DNA of 64,000 bases from Leeuwenhoekiella aequorea (GTDB lineage: Bacteria; Bacteroidota; Bacteroidia; Flavobacteriales; Flavobacteriaceae). This document shows positions 15,460 to 24,805 of this stretch, one piece after another. The stretch lies in contig NZ_QOVM01000001.1 of NCBI RefSeq assembly GCF_004104375.1, positions 558,001-622,000 on the forward strand, read 5' to 3'. The stretch's first letter is position 1. Each line of letters opens with the position of its first letter. The position numbers were made by a program, and so were the translations under genes. A model generated the notes under the pieces. The model was not told where the DNA came from. It saw nothing but the letters and a program-made list of their open reading frames with translations, and did no database searches.

Positions 15460-18400
15460 ATCATATATAATAGCATTTGACCAGGGTACAACAAGTACAC
15501 GTGCAATTTTATTTAATAGTAAAGGAGAAGCAGTAGCTACGTCCCAAAAAGAATTAAAGCAATATTACCCGCAAAGCGGTTGGGTAGAGCACGATCCTCA
15601 GGATTTATATAATGATCAGTTTGAGGCATTTGAGAAAGTTGTTGCAGAGGCTAATATTCCATTAGAATCAATTAAAGCAGTAGGAATTACAAACCAGCGG
15701 GAAACTACACTGGTTTGGGATAGAAATACCGGGGAACCAGTTTATAATGCAATAGTCTGGCTGGATAAACGTACCGAATCAATCTGCGAAATGCTAAGGG
15801 AACAAGACCTCGCTCGTTATATTCTAAAAAATACAGGTCTTGTTATAGATAGCTATTTTTCTGCCACAAAAATTAAATGGATACTGGATAATGTAGAAGG
15901 AGTGCGTGAGCGGGCAGAAGCAGGTGAGCTGTTGTTTGGTACTGTTGATAGCTGGTTAATCTACAAATTTACTGGTAAGCATCTTACAGATCATACCAAT
16001 GCAAGTAGAACAATGCTCTTTAATATTAAAAACTTAGATTGGGATGATGAGTTGCTAGAAGCTTTAGAAATTCCGCGTAATATGTTGCCAGAAGTTCAGG
16101 CTTCTTCTTCAGACTTTGGACGCCTGGAGTATAAAGGATATTCACTTCCTATTTATGGTGTTGCCGGTGATCAACAAGCGGCTTTATTTGGTCAAGGCGG
16201 TTATAAAGCAGGAATGGCAAAAAGTACATATGGTACTGGCTGTTTTATGCTTTTGAATATTGGTAAAAAGCCTTCCTTTTCAAAGAATGGTTTAATTACC
16301 ACATTATGCTGTACACTGGAAAATGAACCTAATAAATATGCGCTAGAAGGTAGTGTTTTTGTGGGCGGTGCATCGGTGCAATGGTTACGTGATGCAGTGG
16401 GGTTAATTAATGACCCAATGGAAACTGAGGCTATCTGTAAAAGTATACCAGCATTAAAAGATTTATATTTTGTACCTACTTTTAATGGTATGGGAGCGCC
16501 TTATTGGGATAGCGAGGCAAAAGGAAGTATTCAAGGTTTATCTTTTAATACAGGAAGAAAAGAGCTCATTAAAGCGACTATCGAAGCTATGGCTTATCAA
16601 GTAAGTGATCTTCTTAATTCTATGATAGAAGATAGCGGAAAGCAGCTAAAAGAGTTGAAAGTAGATGGTGGTGCAAGCGTTAATAATTATTTGATGCAGT
16701 TTCAGGCAGATATTTTAGATACTCGTGTCGATAGACCGGTAATGCTTGAGGTAACCGCTTTAGGTGCAGCTTTCTTAGCAGGAATTAAAGCTGGTATCTG
16801 GACTAAAAAAGATATTGCCTCAGTGCGTAATGTAGATACTATTTTTGAGCCACAAATGGAGGTGCGCCTTCGTAATTATAAAAAGGAAGGTTGGAATCTA
16901 GCAGTTGCGCGTACACGTTCTGGATATGCAGAAAGTATAGAGAAAGAAAAAAGTCCGTTGCGTTTTAGCATATTGGATCGTAAAAGATATATCAAGAAAG
17001 CCAAGTCAAAAAAGTTTGATGTAGTTGTCATAGGAGGTGGTGTTACAGGAGCTGGTATTGCTCTTGATGCAGCAACTCGGGGTATGAGTGTTTGTCTTAT
17101 TGAAAAGAATGATTTTGCTTCGGGAACTAGTAATAAAAGTACAAAGCTTGTTCACGGGGGCTTACGCTACCTCAAGCAAATGGAAATAGGTCTTGTTAAA
17201 GAATCGGGTACAGAACGAGCAATCGTTCATAAACTAGCTCCACATCTCGTAGTACCTGAAAAAATGTTGCTTCCACTCATAGAGGGGGGGCAATACGGTA
17301 AATTTCTTACCTCAATAGGTTTAAAAGTTTATGATCTACTAGCAAATGTAGAAGGTAACGATAAACGCAGAATGCTAACTAAAGAAGAAACCATAAAGCG
17401 TGAGCCTATGCTTGATGAATCTTCATTACTAGGTGGGGGATATTATGCAGAATATAGAACAGATGATGCCCGCCTCACTATAGAGCTTATAAAAAAGGCT
17501 GCAGATTTTGGAGCTGTTTGCATTAATTATTGTGAAATGACAGATTTTGTTTATGATCACAAAGGAAAAATCACTTCGGTTAAATGCAAAGATTATAATA
17601 CCACAAGCTCTTTTGAAATTGAGGCAAGAACATTTGTTTCTGCAACGGGACCTTGGGTAGATAAACTTCGTATTAAAGATGAATCAATGAATAATAAACA
17701 TTTACATCTTACAAAAGGAGTGCACCTTGTATTTCCGAAGAAAAAGCTGCCCGTACACCAATCATTATATTTTGATGTACCAGATGGGCGAATGATATTT
17801 GCAATTCCGCGAGGTAAAGTAACGTATGTAGGAACTACAGATACTAATTATTCTGGGAGTCTAGACCGAGTGGTTGTGACTAAAGATGATATCCATTATT
17901 TACTCGATGCGATTAATAACACTTTTCCGGATATAACTTTACAAGAAACTGATATAGAATCAAGTTGGGCTGGCTTAAGACCGCTTATTCACGAGGAAGA
18001 AAAAGACCCTTCAGAACTTTCTAGAAAAGACGAAACATTTATTAGCAATAGTGGTTTAATATCTATTGCTGGCGGAAAATTAACCGGTTATCGCAAGATG
18101 GCACAACGCGTAAATGATACAGTATTAAAACAGCTGAAGGAAAAATACGCTGAGAAATTTGAAGATTCAAGAACAGAACATATAGCACTTACTTCACACG
18201 CTATGCGTAATTCTAAAGAAGTAGCAAACTATCAAAAAAATCTTACTGAAACTTTAGAATCACTGGGAGTCGAAGATGCAGAATATAAAGGCTGGTACTT
18301 GACAACAACTTATGGCAAACAGGCTGAGCTTATAAAAAAGAAGATAAATTATTTTAGAGACGCTGATGCAAATGATCGGCTTTTGCGTGCAGAATTATGG

Positions 18401-18628
18401 TATAGTGTGTATTATGAAATGACTAATAGTCTTGCAGACTTTTTTGTAAGACGCACCGGCAGACTTTATTTTGATATCAATACCGTAACACAATACCGCC
18501 AGATTGCAGTTGAAGATTTTGTAAATTATTTAGATTGGACAGAAACCCGAGTGCAGCAAGAGAATAAAAAGTTAGACGAACTTATTTATGATGCTACGCA
18601 CTTTTATAATACTGAATTTGAGCACTAA
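15452..18628 (+). CDS. glpK-glpD: Glycerol kinase - glycerol-3-phosphate dehydrogenase fusion
   Basis: One uninterrupted 1058-aa frame with two complete enzymes. Residues 1 to about 490 are a FGGY glycerol kinase (FDQGTTSTRAILF, GITNQRETT, NGMGAPYWD, VDGGASVNNYLMQFQ, ending ...RNYKKEGWNLAVARTR). Residues from about 505 are a FAD-dependent glycerol-3-phosphate dehydrogenase (VVIGGGVTGAG at 525-535, STKLVHGGLRYLKQ, GPWVDK, SIAGGKLTGYRKMA, C-terminal DAO_C domain). The short linker YAESIEKEKSP contains no Met. Together they convert glycerol to DHAP, passing electrons to quinone. It overlaps galM and precedes the HAD-galE pair by 42 nt. Both halves keep their motifs, so I infer both are active. 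No glpF is nearby. Confidence 0.93.
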   Translation: MTESYIIAFDQGTTSTRAILFNSKGEAVATSQKELKQYYPQSGWVEHDPQDLYNDQFEAFEKVVAEANIPLESIKAVGITNQRETTLVWDRNTGEPVYNAIVWLDKRTESICEMLREQDLARYILKNTGLVIDSYFSATKIKWILDNVEGVRERAEAGELLFGTVDSWLIYKFTGKHLTDHTNASRTMLFNIKNLDWDDELLEALEIPRNMLPEVQASSSDFGRLEYKGYSLPIYGVAGDQQAALFGQGGYKAGMAKSTYGTGCFMLLNIGKKPSFSKNGLITTLCCTLENEPNKYALEGSVFVGGASVQWLRDAVGLINDPMETEAICKSIPALKDLYFVPTFNGMGAPYWDSEAKGSIQGLSFNTGRKELIKATIEAMAYQVSDLLNSMIEDSGKQLKELKVDGGASVNNYLMQFQADILDTRVDRPVMLEVTALGAAFLAGIKAGIWTKKDIASVRNVDTIFEPQMEVRLRNYKKEGWNLAVARTRSGYAESIEKEKSPLRFSILDRKRYIKKAKSKKFDVVVIGGGVTGAGIALDAATRGMSVCLIEKNDFASGTSNKSTKLVHGGLRYLKQMEIGLVKESGTERAIVHKLAPHLVVPEKMLLPLIEGGQYGKFLTSIGLKVYDLLANVEGNDKRRMLTKEETIKREPMLDESSLLGGGYYAEYRTDDARLTIELIKKAADFGAVCINYCEMTDFVYDHKGKITSVKCKDYNTTSSFEIEARTFVSATGPWVDKLRIKDESMNNKHLHLTKGVHLVFPKKKLPVHQSLYFDVPDGRMIFAIPRGKVTYVGTTDTNYSGSLDRVVVTKDDIHYLLDAINNTFPDITLQETDIESSWAGLRPLIHEEEKDPSELSRKDETFISNSGLISIAGGKLTGYRKMAQRVNDTVLKQLKEKYAEKFEDSRTEHIALTSHAMRNSKEVANYQKNLTETLESLGVEDAEYKGWYLTTTYGKQAELIKKKINYFRDADANDRLLRAELWYSVYYEMTNSLADFFVRRTGRLYFDINTVTQYRQIAVEDFVNYLDWTETRVQQENKKLDELIYDATHFYNTEFEH

Positions 18629-18651
18629 TTTTAAATTAAACGTTAATTTTA
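18617..18651 (+). promoter_or_regulatory. Candidate promoter before HAD phosphatase-galE
   Basis: TTTG at 18617-18620, at the end of the glpK-glpD coding region, is followed after 23 nt by TAATTTTA (18644-18651), one base from the TAnnTTTG -7 consensus. The -7 box lies inside the palindromic operator at 18635-18659, as expected for a repressed promoter. Confidence 0.4.
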
Positions 18652-18659
18652 CATTTAAA
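18635..18659 (+). promoter_or_regulatory. Putative galactose-regulon operator, copy A
   Basis: A 25-bp near-palindrome; the left part reads ATTAAACGTTAA and the right part TTTACATTTAAA around a central T. On the opposite strand the galK upstream site (22818-22842) has the same sequence at 22 of 25 positions. It fills the short gap between glpK-glpD and the HAD gene. The repressor is not encoded in the window. Class of regulator unknown. Confidence 0.65.
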
Positions 18660-18670
18660 CAAGCAGCCTA

Positions 18671-19477
18671 ATGGATAAAGGATTTTTAATTGACATGGAT
18701 GGAGTTATTTACAGTGGTAATGACATGATTCCGGGAGCAGATGTATTTATCAAAACATTACAAGATCGCGGTATCCCATTTTTATTTATGACAAACAATA
18801 GTCAGCGTAGCCCCATCGATGTGGTGAATAAATTAATCCCTATGGGGATTAAAATAAATGAAGATAATGTGTATACCAGTGCAATGGCTACAGCTTGGTT
18901 TTTAGGTTTTACTAAGCCTAATGGTACGGCTTATGTTCTTGGAGAGGGAGGTTTGCTTTCAAGTTTACATCAAAATGGGTACTCATTAGTAACTCAAGAT
19001 CCTGATTATGTGGTTATAGGTGAAGGAAGAAATTTTACGCTAGAGATGGCAAACAAAGCGGTAGATATGATCTTAGGAGGTGCTAAGCTAATCGCAACAA
19101 ATCTTGATCCGTCACCTATGAAAATTGGTTGGTCTAATCTAGGTATAAAGGCTATTGTTAAAATGATTGAAGAAGCTACCGGCCGTAAAGCTTTTTCAGT
19201 AGGAAAACCGAGTCCGGTGATGATGCGTGCAGCCAGAAAAAAATTAGGTCTTACGACAGATCAAACTATTGTTATAGGAGATACTATGGATACAGATATT
19301 CTAGGCTCTATACAAATGGGATACAAAACTATTTTAACATTATCGGGAGTTTCAAAAGCTAAACATATTAACCATTATGCTTACGCACCAGATATGATAA
19401 TAGACTCTTTAAAAGATTTTAATATTGACGAGGCTTTAGAAAAGTTAAGCGTTAAAAGTAACACATCAGAATTTTGA
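18671..19477 (+). CDS. HAD-IIA (NagD-like) phosphatase
   Basis: Protein of 268 aa. Motif I is LIDMDGVIYSG (6-16) with the nucleophile and acid/base Asp; motif II is TNN in MTNNSQRSP; motif III Lys is in VGKPSP; motif IV is GDTMDTDI. The C2-type cap between motifs II and III marks subfamily IIA (NagD, phosphoglycolate and glycerol-3-phosphate/sugar phosphatases). Its stop overlaps the galE start, and a putative operator precedes it, so it probably acts on a sugar phosphate or glycerol phosphate of this locus. The substrate cannot be fixed from sequence. Confidence 0.88.
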   Translation: MDKGFLIDMDGVIYSGNDMIPGADVFIKTLQDRGIPFLFMTNNSQRSPIDVVNKLIPMGIKINEDNVYTSAMATAWFLGFTKPNGTAYVLGEGGLLSSLHQNGYSLVTQDPDYVVIGEGRNFTLEMANKAVDMILGGAKLIATNLDPSPMKIGWSNLGIKAIVKMIEEATGRKAFSVGKPSPVMMRAARKKLGLTTDQTIVIGDTMDTDILGSIQMGYKTILTLSGVSKAKHINHYAYAPDMIIDSLKDFNIDEALEKLSVKSNTSEF

Positions 19478-20493
19478 AAATAGTAGTAACAGGCGGACTA
19501 GGTTTTATAGGATCACATACTGTGGTAGAATTACAGAATGCGGGGTATGAGGTGGTGATTATTGATGATCTATCTAATGCATCAGAATCTGTACTTGATG
19601 GTATAGAAGCAATAACAACTAAAAAACCAACTTTTGTAAAACTGGATTTACGCGATCGCAATGGAGTTTCGGAGTTTTTTAAGAAGCACACTAATATTAC
19701 CGGAGCAATTCACTTTGCGGCTTCTAAAGCAGTAGGGGAAAGTGTAAATAAACCATTAGAGTATTATGAAAATAATCTAAGCTCTTTAATCTATTTGCTT
19801 CAAGAGTTAACGGCAAAAGAAGGGGCTAATTTTATATTTAGTTCTTCTTGTACAGTTTATGGACAAGCAGATGAATTGCCTATTACAGAAGAAGCTCCGG
19901 TAAAACCTGCAGAATCTCCTTACGGAAACACTAAGCAAATAGGTGAGGAAATCATTAAGGACACTGCAAATGTTTGTCACAACTTCAATGCTATAGCCTT
20001 GCGTTATTTTAACCCAATAGGTGCTCACGAAAGTTGTGAAATAGGAGAATTGCCTCTAGGAGTTCCTCAAAATTTAGTTCCTTTTATCACTCAGACAGCA
20101 GCGGGACTACGTAAGGAACTGGCCGTCTTTGGGAATGATTATCCAACGGCTGACGGAACGTGTGTGAGAGATTATATTCACGTTGTAGATCTTGCCAAAG
20201 CCCACGTAATGGCACTAACACGTTTAGTAAATAAAAAAAATATATCGAATTATGAGACTTTTAACTTAGGTACAGGAAAGGGGAGTTCTGTTCTTGAAGT
20301 TATACAAACATTTGAAAAAGTGACGGGTGTCGATCTTGCCTATAAAATTGTAGATAGAAGGGAAGGAGATGTAATTGCTGCTTATGCAGATACAACAAAG
20401 GCAAATGATATTTTAGGTTGGAAAGCAGAGCTTACTTTAGCTGAGGCATTAGATTCTGCCTGGAATTGGGAGAAAAAAGTACGCGGACTATAA
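19474..20493 (+). CDS. galE: UDP-glucose 4-epimerase
   Basis: Protein of 339 aa of the extended SDR family that interconverts UDP-galactose and UDP-glucose. NAD-binding GGLGFIGSHT (7-16), catalytic Ser region SSSCTVYG, and YGNTK giving the YxxxK pair. The start is TTG at 19474, overlapping the HAD stop (TTGA arrangement), which gives direct translational coupling. With galT, galK and galM it completes the Leloir pathway. Confidence 0.95.
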   Translation: MKIVVTGGLGFIGSHTVVELQNAGYEVVIIDDLSNASESVLDGIEAITTKKPTFVKLDLRDRNGVSEFFKKHTNITGAIHFAASKAVGESVNKPLEYYENNLSSLIYLLQELTAKEGANFIFSSSCTVYGQADELPITEEAPVKPAESPYGNTKQIGEEIIKDTANVCHNFNAIALRYFNPIGAHESCEIGELPLGVPQNLVPFITQTAAGLRKELAVFGNDYPTADGTCVRDYIHVVDLAKAHVMALTRLVNKKNISNYETFNLGTGKGSSVLEVIQTFEKVTGVDLAYKIVDRREGDVIAAYADTTKANDILGWKAELTLAEALDSAWNWEKKVRGL

Positions 20494-20558
20494 GTTAGTT
20501 AGCGTACTTATTTAATAATTGAAATAGTTTCAGTAAGCTTTTATTATTCAACAATAAA

Positions 20559-21599
20559 TTATTGCAGATTAGAATAATGAATATCTGATAAATTGCGCAA
20601 GGTTTCCGCAGCCATCTCAGCGGTTATATCGCGTTGAGGTGTGGCAAACATTTCATAGCCAACCATAAATTTTTTAACCGTAGCAGATCGTAATAATGGT
20701 GGATAGAATGACATGTGAAAATGCCACGACTCCCAATCTTGCCCGTCTGTAGGTGCCTGATGAATTCCCGAACTATACGGAAATGATATTTTAAATAGGT
20801 TGTCGTATTTAATTGTAACTGCTTTTATAATTCTTGCGTAATCAAGGCGCTCTTCTGAATTAAGTGTAAGAATATTGCGGTGCTGTTTTTTTGGAGCGAT
20901 CATAACTTCATAGGGCCATACCGCCCAGTAAGGTACTAGGGCTATAAAATTTTCATTCTCACTAATTACCCGCTCCTTTAATTCCTGCTCTTCTTTAATG
21001 TAATCACCAAGTAAACTGGAGTGATTATTCTGCCAGTATTCTCTTAGCTGTTTGTTCTTTTTAGCTACTTCTTGTGGAATAGTACGTTGTGCCCAAATCT
21101 GACCATGTGGATGCGGATTGCTACATCCCATTAGATCTCCTTTGTTTTCAAATATTTGAATGTGATTAATATCTGCTTTATCGCTAAGCTTTTTGAACTC
21201 TTTTTGCCATAATGCTATAACATCATCTATAGCCTCTACACGCATTACGGGAAGTGTAAGCGAATGATCTGGTGAGAAGCAAACTACTTTACATATCCCA
21301 CTTTCTGATTCAGCTTTGAGAAGACCAGATTTAAATTTCGACAGCGGAACATCTTTTTTTAAAGCAGCAAAGTCATTAACAAACGACCAAGGTTTTGTAT
21401 AATCTTCATTTATATGACCACCTGCTCGTTCATTGCCAGGACACAAGTAGCATTTCGCATTATAAGAAGGACGTATTTCCCTTACTATCTTTTCTTCTTT
21501 CCCTTGCCAAGGGCGTTTTGTTCTATGTGGAGATACGAGTACCCATTCACCTGTTAATATGTTATATCTTCTGTGTGAATTATCATTAAAATCTACCAT
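20559..21599 (-). CDS. galT: Galactose-1-phosphate uridylyltransferase
   Basis: Protein of 346 aa that exchanges UMP between UDP-glucose and galactose 1-phosphate. Zinc-site CYLCPGN (Cys-x2-Cys), and the active-site motif NPHPHGQIWA with the nucleophilic His of HPH; later HFHMSFYPP. It lies 6 nt after galK on the minus strand, so the two form an operon. It converges on galE; the 65-nt gap shows no strong terminator. Confidence 0.96.
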   Translation of the reverse strand: MVDFNDNSHRRYNILTGEWVLVSPHRTKRPWQGKEEKIVREIRPSYNAKCYLCPGNERAGGHINEDYTKPWSFVNDFAALKKDVPLSKFKSGLLKAESESGICKVVCFSPDHSLTLPVMRVEAIDDVIALWQKEFKKLSDKADINHIQIFENKGDLMGCSNPHPHGQIWAQRTIPQEVAKKNKQLREYWQNNHSSLLGDYIKEEQELKERVISENENFIALVPYWAVWPYEVMIAPKKQHRNILTLNSEERLDYARIIKAVTIKYDNLFKISFPYSSGIHQAPTDGQDWESWHFHMSFYPPLLRSATVKKFMVGYEMFATPQRDITAEMAAETLRNLSDIHYSNLQ

Positions 21600-21605
21600 A
21601 CATTA

Positions 21606-22775
21606 TTAATTAAATATGCGCTCAACTCCGTTAGAGGGCATTGCTGTAAAAGCTGTTAACTCTATATTAAAGACTTTTTTATAAGCCAGACTTGCGTCTG
21701 CTATATAAGCATCAATTGCATCTTGATGAATTAGATTTAAGGTGCAACCACCAAAACCACCACCCATCATTCTACACCCTAATATAGCTTCATTATTTTC
21801 AGAAAATTCAGTTAAAAAATCAAGTTCTTTACAGCTTACCTCATATTTATTTTGAAGACCTTGGTGCGATGCGTACATCAATTCACCAAAAGTTTTTAAA
21901 TTCTTATTTTCTAAAGCAAGGGCTGCATCACTTACTCGTTTGTTTTCTTCTAAGACATATTCACAACGCTTGTAAATTAGAGGATCAAATTGCGATTGAT
22001 GATTCTGAAGTTGTTCCATACTGCAATCTCGTAGCGATTTAATTTCTGGATACCACTGCTGTAATATAGTGACGCCTTGCTCACATTCTGCTCTACGGGT
22101 ATTGTATTCACTTGTAGATAAACTATGTGAAACATTTGTATTTAATAAAAGCAGCCCGTAGGGTTCTATCATAAAGGGAACCAACTCATATTCTAGCGAT
22201 TTACAATCCAGTTTTATTATGTGATTTTTTTTACTCATTACAGATGAAAACTGATCCATAATACCACATTGTGTTCCTACATAATTATGCTCTGCTAACT
22301 GCGAAAGCTTTACAATTTCTAATTGAGTGAGACCTAAATCAAACAGTTCATTAATTCCTGTCGCGAGTCCGCATTCTAATGCAGCAGATGAACTTATACC
22401 TGCACCTATGGGTAAATTGCTAAGCATTATGCAGTCAAATCCTTTTATTACTTTTCCAAGTTTTTTGATTTCTTCAAGAACTCCGGTGATGTAACGGGTC
22501 CACTCTTCCTGATTAGAGTTAGGTGAATTTAAATCAAATTTATAGCAGCTATTATAATTAAGACTTTGAATAGAACAAGATGATTCAGAACCATTTAATT
22601 TTAAATAAAACTGAATGTTCTTATCTATCGCCGTAGGCATTACAAACCCATTGTTGTAATCGGTATGTTCTCCAATTAAATTCACTCTTCCGGGTGCATT
22701 AATGATTACCTCTGCATTAAATGATGCAATCTGGCTATCAAATTGGGTCAAGCTATTTAAATACTTATTTTGCAC
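21606..22775 (-). CDS. galK: Galactokinase
   Basis: Protein of 389 aa of the GHMP kinase family that phosphorylates galactose at C1. Signature GRVNLIGEHTDYNNGFVMP near residue 30, ATP loop LPIGAGISSSAALE, and GGGFGGCTLNL. The start is GTG at 22775 (cac on the plus strand). A -7 box (22806-22813) and the palindromic operator (22818-22842) lie immediately upstream, so a dedicated repressor probably controls galK-galT. Confidence 0.96.
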   Translation of the reverse strand: MQNKYLNSLTQFDSQIASFNAEVIINAPGRVNLIGEHTDYNNGFVMPTAIDKNIQFYLKLNGSESSCSIQSLNYNSCYKFDLNSPNSNQEEWTRYITGVLEEIKKLGKVIKGFDCIMLSNLPIGAGISSSAALECGLATGINELFDLGLTQLEIVKLSQLAEHNYVGTQCGIMDQFSSVMSKKNHIIKLDCKSLEYELVPFMIEPYGLLLLNTNVSHSLSTSEYNTRRAECEQGVTILQQWYPEIKSLRDCSMEQLQNHQSQFDPLIYKRCEYVLEENKRVSDAALALENKNLKTFGELMYASHQGLQNKYEVSCKELDFLTEFSENNEAILGCRMMGGGFGGCTLNLIHQDAIDAYIADASLAYKKVFNIELTAFTAMPSNGVERIFN

Positions 22776-22805
22776 TTAAAATCATTAAAAGTTAAAAGAA
22801 TAAAA

Positions 22806-22813
22806 CAAAGATA
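22806..22813 (-). promoter_or_regulatory. galK promoter -7 box
   Basis: CAAAGATA on the plus strand is TATCTTTG on the minus strand, a full match to the Bacteroidota TAnnTTTG -7 element, 31 nt upstream of the galK start. No good TTTG is visible at -33; that interval is occupied by the operator. Confidence 0.55.
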
Positions 22814-22817
22814 CTAT

Positions 22818-22842
22818 TTTAAATGTAAATTTTACGTTTAAA
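22818..22842 (-). promoter_or_regulatory. Putative galactose-regulon operator, copy B
   Basis: A 25-bp near-perfect palindrome; read on the minus strand it begins TTTAAACGTAAA and ends TTTACATTTAAA. It starts 5 nt upstream of the galK -7 box, covering the -33 position, which is what a repressor site would do. It matches copy A (18635-18659) at 22 of 25 positions. A third weak half-match (TTTAACGTTATAAA) occurs before galM near 14420 and is not called. Confidence 0.7.
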
Positions 22843-23082
22843 AATTAATGTTACTGAATTAGCCTCGAAAGGTTGATGATTATAGTAGAACCAACTTATA
22901 AATTATAATTGATAGACACCTTATAGCGATTTTTAAAATTTTGAGATTTAGGGTCAATTTGTCACCATAAATGAATGCAGCATTGCTCAAAATACGTTAC
23001 TTTAACGCCTGAATAAAATAATTATATCGTTTTCATATAACTATCTAATAGCCTGTGCAAACGATTTTTTGAAAAATTAACC

Positions 23083-24732
23083 ATGACAATAATTTCTTTT
23101 TTAGCATTCACAATTTTAGTGGCTCTTGTCTCTTGGCTGGCCGTGAGAAAACAAGATGAAAGCACATCTGACGGATATTTCCTAGGAGGTAGGAGCTTAA
23201 CTGCTGGTGTAATAGCAGGTTCACTATTACTTACAAATTTATCCACAGAACAAATTGTGGGTCTTAATGGTAGTGCTTATAAAGACGGACTTTCCGTAAT
23301 GGCTTGGGAAACATTAGCAGCCATTTCAATCGTTGTCACTGCTATCTTTTTACTTCCCAGATATTTAAAAGGAGGTTTAACGACCGTGCCTCAATTTCTT
23401 GCGCAGCGTTTTGATGTTTCTACAAAAACAATAACCTCAATTTTATTTTTGTCGGGTTATGTAGTCGTTTTATTACCAGTAATCTTGTATTCGGGATCTG
23501 TAGCTTTAAGTGGAATGTTTAATGTGCCAGAACGTTTAGGGGTTTCAGATACAACAGCTTTAGTGATTTGTATTTGGGGGATAGGTATTATAGGCTCTAT
23601 TTATGCGGTTTTCGGAGGTTTAAAGGCAGTAGCCGTGTCAGATAGTATTAATGCTGTAGGATTAATTATAGGTGGTGTTTTAATTCCTGTTTTCGGTTTG
23701 ATGGCTATAGGGGATGGGAGTATGATGGATGGTCTAAATCTATTAATAGATTCTGATCCTGCACGATTTGATTCTACAGGAGAACCAGGTCAGGAAGTTC
23801 CGTTTGCAACCATATTTACTGGAATGATGCTTGTGCAATTATTTTACTGGGGTACAAACCAGCAAATTATTCAGCGTGGTTTAGGGGCTAAAAATCTTGC
23901 AGAAGGACAAAAAGGACTTTTATTAGCTGCATTTTTAAAGATTTTAGGGCCTATTATTCTTGTGTTGCCTGGTATGATAGCTTATTACTATTTTGAAGGT
24001 GGTCTTTCTAGTAGTGATCTTGCATATCCTGAACTAGTACGGGCTGTATTGCCAAAACCACTTGTAGGTTTCTTTGCTGCTGTATTGTTTGGTGCAATAT
24101 TAAGTTCGTTTAATAGTGTTTTAAACAGCTCTGTAACGCTTTTTGGTATAGACGTATATAAACAACACATAAACAAGGATGCTCCTGAAGCAACTGTTGT
24201 GAAATATGGTAAAATATTTGGAGTATGTCTTGCACTGGCAGCTATGTTTATAGCTCCATTTATTGCAAATGCAGGTAGTTTATTTAGCTACCTTCAAGAG
24301 ATAAATGGTATTTACAGTATTCCAATTTTCACGATAATTGTTGTAGGATACTTAACTAAAAGAGTGCCCGCAATCGCAGCTAAAATTGGTATTATAAGTG
24401 GTTCACTTATGTATATATTTAGTCAGTTTTGGCTTAAACCTAATATGATTGATAGCGCTGTCGAAGCAGCAAAAGCAAGTGGAGTAACAGATGTAGAAGC
24501 ACTTCGTATGGTTGAAGTAGGTGCGTATCCACATTATCTACACGTAATGGCAATCCTATTTGTGGCAAACATTATCATTATGCTTATAATAGGTAAGATT
24601 TATCCGCGTAAAGAGCCATTTGTGCTTGAGTACACAAAGCAAGTTTCTATTGAACCTTATAAATATGTAAAGCAGGTGGGAATTATAATCTGCCTAATCG
24701 TTGTCGGGATATATATCTACTTTGCGAAATAA
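23083..24732 (+). CDS. Sodium:solute symporter (SGLT type)
   Basis: Protein of 549 aa with about 14 hydrophobic segments. SDGYFLGGRSLTAGVIAGSLLLTNLSTEQIVGLNGSAYKDGLSVMAWE is typical for the sugar branch of the SSS family (vSGLT-like), including the region that binds sodium and sugar in Vibrio galactose symporter. It is divergent from galK-galT and belongs by position to the galactose locus, so galactose or a galactoside is the likely substrate (inference). A strong terminator follows at 24757-24788. Confidence 0.9.
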   Translation: MTIISFLAFTILVALVSWLAVRKQDESTSDGYFLGGRSLTAGVIAGSLLLTNLSTEQIVGLNGSAYKDGLSVMAWETLAAISIVVTAIFLLPRYLKGGLTTVPQFLAQRFDVSTKTITSILFLSGYVVVLLPVILYSGSVALSGMFNVPERLGVSDTTALVICIWGIGIIGSIYAVFGGLKAVAVSDSINAVGLIIGGVLIPVFGLMAIGDGSMMDGLNLLIDSDPARFDSTGEPGQEVPFATIFTGMMLVQLFYWGTNQQIIQRGLGAKNLAEGQKGLLLAAFLKILGPIILVLPGMIAYYYFEGGLSSSDLAYPELVRAVLPKPLVGFFAAVLFGAILSSFNSVLNSSVTLFGIDVYKQHINKDAPEATVVKYGKIFGVCLALAAMFIAPFIANAGSLFSYLQEINGIYSIPIFTIIVVGYLTKRVPAIAAKIGIISGSLMYIFSQFWLKPNMIDSAVEAAKASGVTDVEALRMVEVGAYPHYLHVMAILFVANIIIMLIIGKIYPRKEPFVLEYTKQVSIEPYKYVKQVGIIICLIVVGIYIYFAK

Positions 24733-24756
24733 ACAATGTAATGAAGATTGCAGATA

Positions 24757-24788
24757 TAAAAAAAAGCCCTATTAAGGGCTTTTTTTAT
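24757..24788 (+). terminator. Intrinsic terminator after symporter
   Basis: AGCCCT (24765-24770), a short ATTA loop and AGGGCT (24775-24780) form a stem flanked by A-run upstream and T-run downstream; it works in both directions between convergent symporter and acyl-CoA dehydrogenase genes. Confidence 0.9.
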
Positions 24789-24805
24789 ATATAAGAATAG
24801 GACCT

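Larger units (their letters stand above)
22776..23082. other. Divergent regulatory region galK / symporter
   Basis: 307 nt between two divergent genes. The galK-proximal part holds a -7 box and the 25-bp operator. On the symporter side I could not assign a convincing -33/-7 pair; AT-rich and no ORF of note. Confidence 0.6.
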
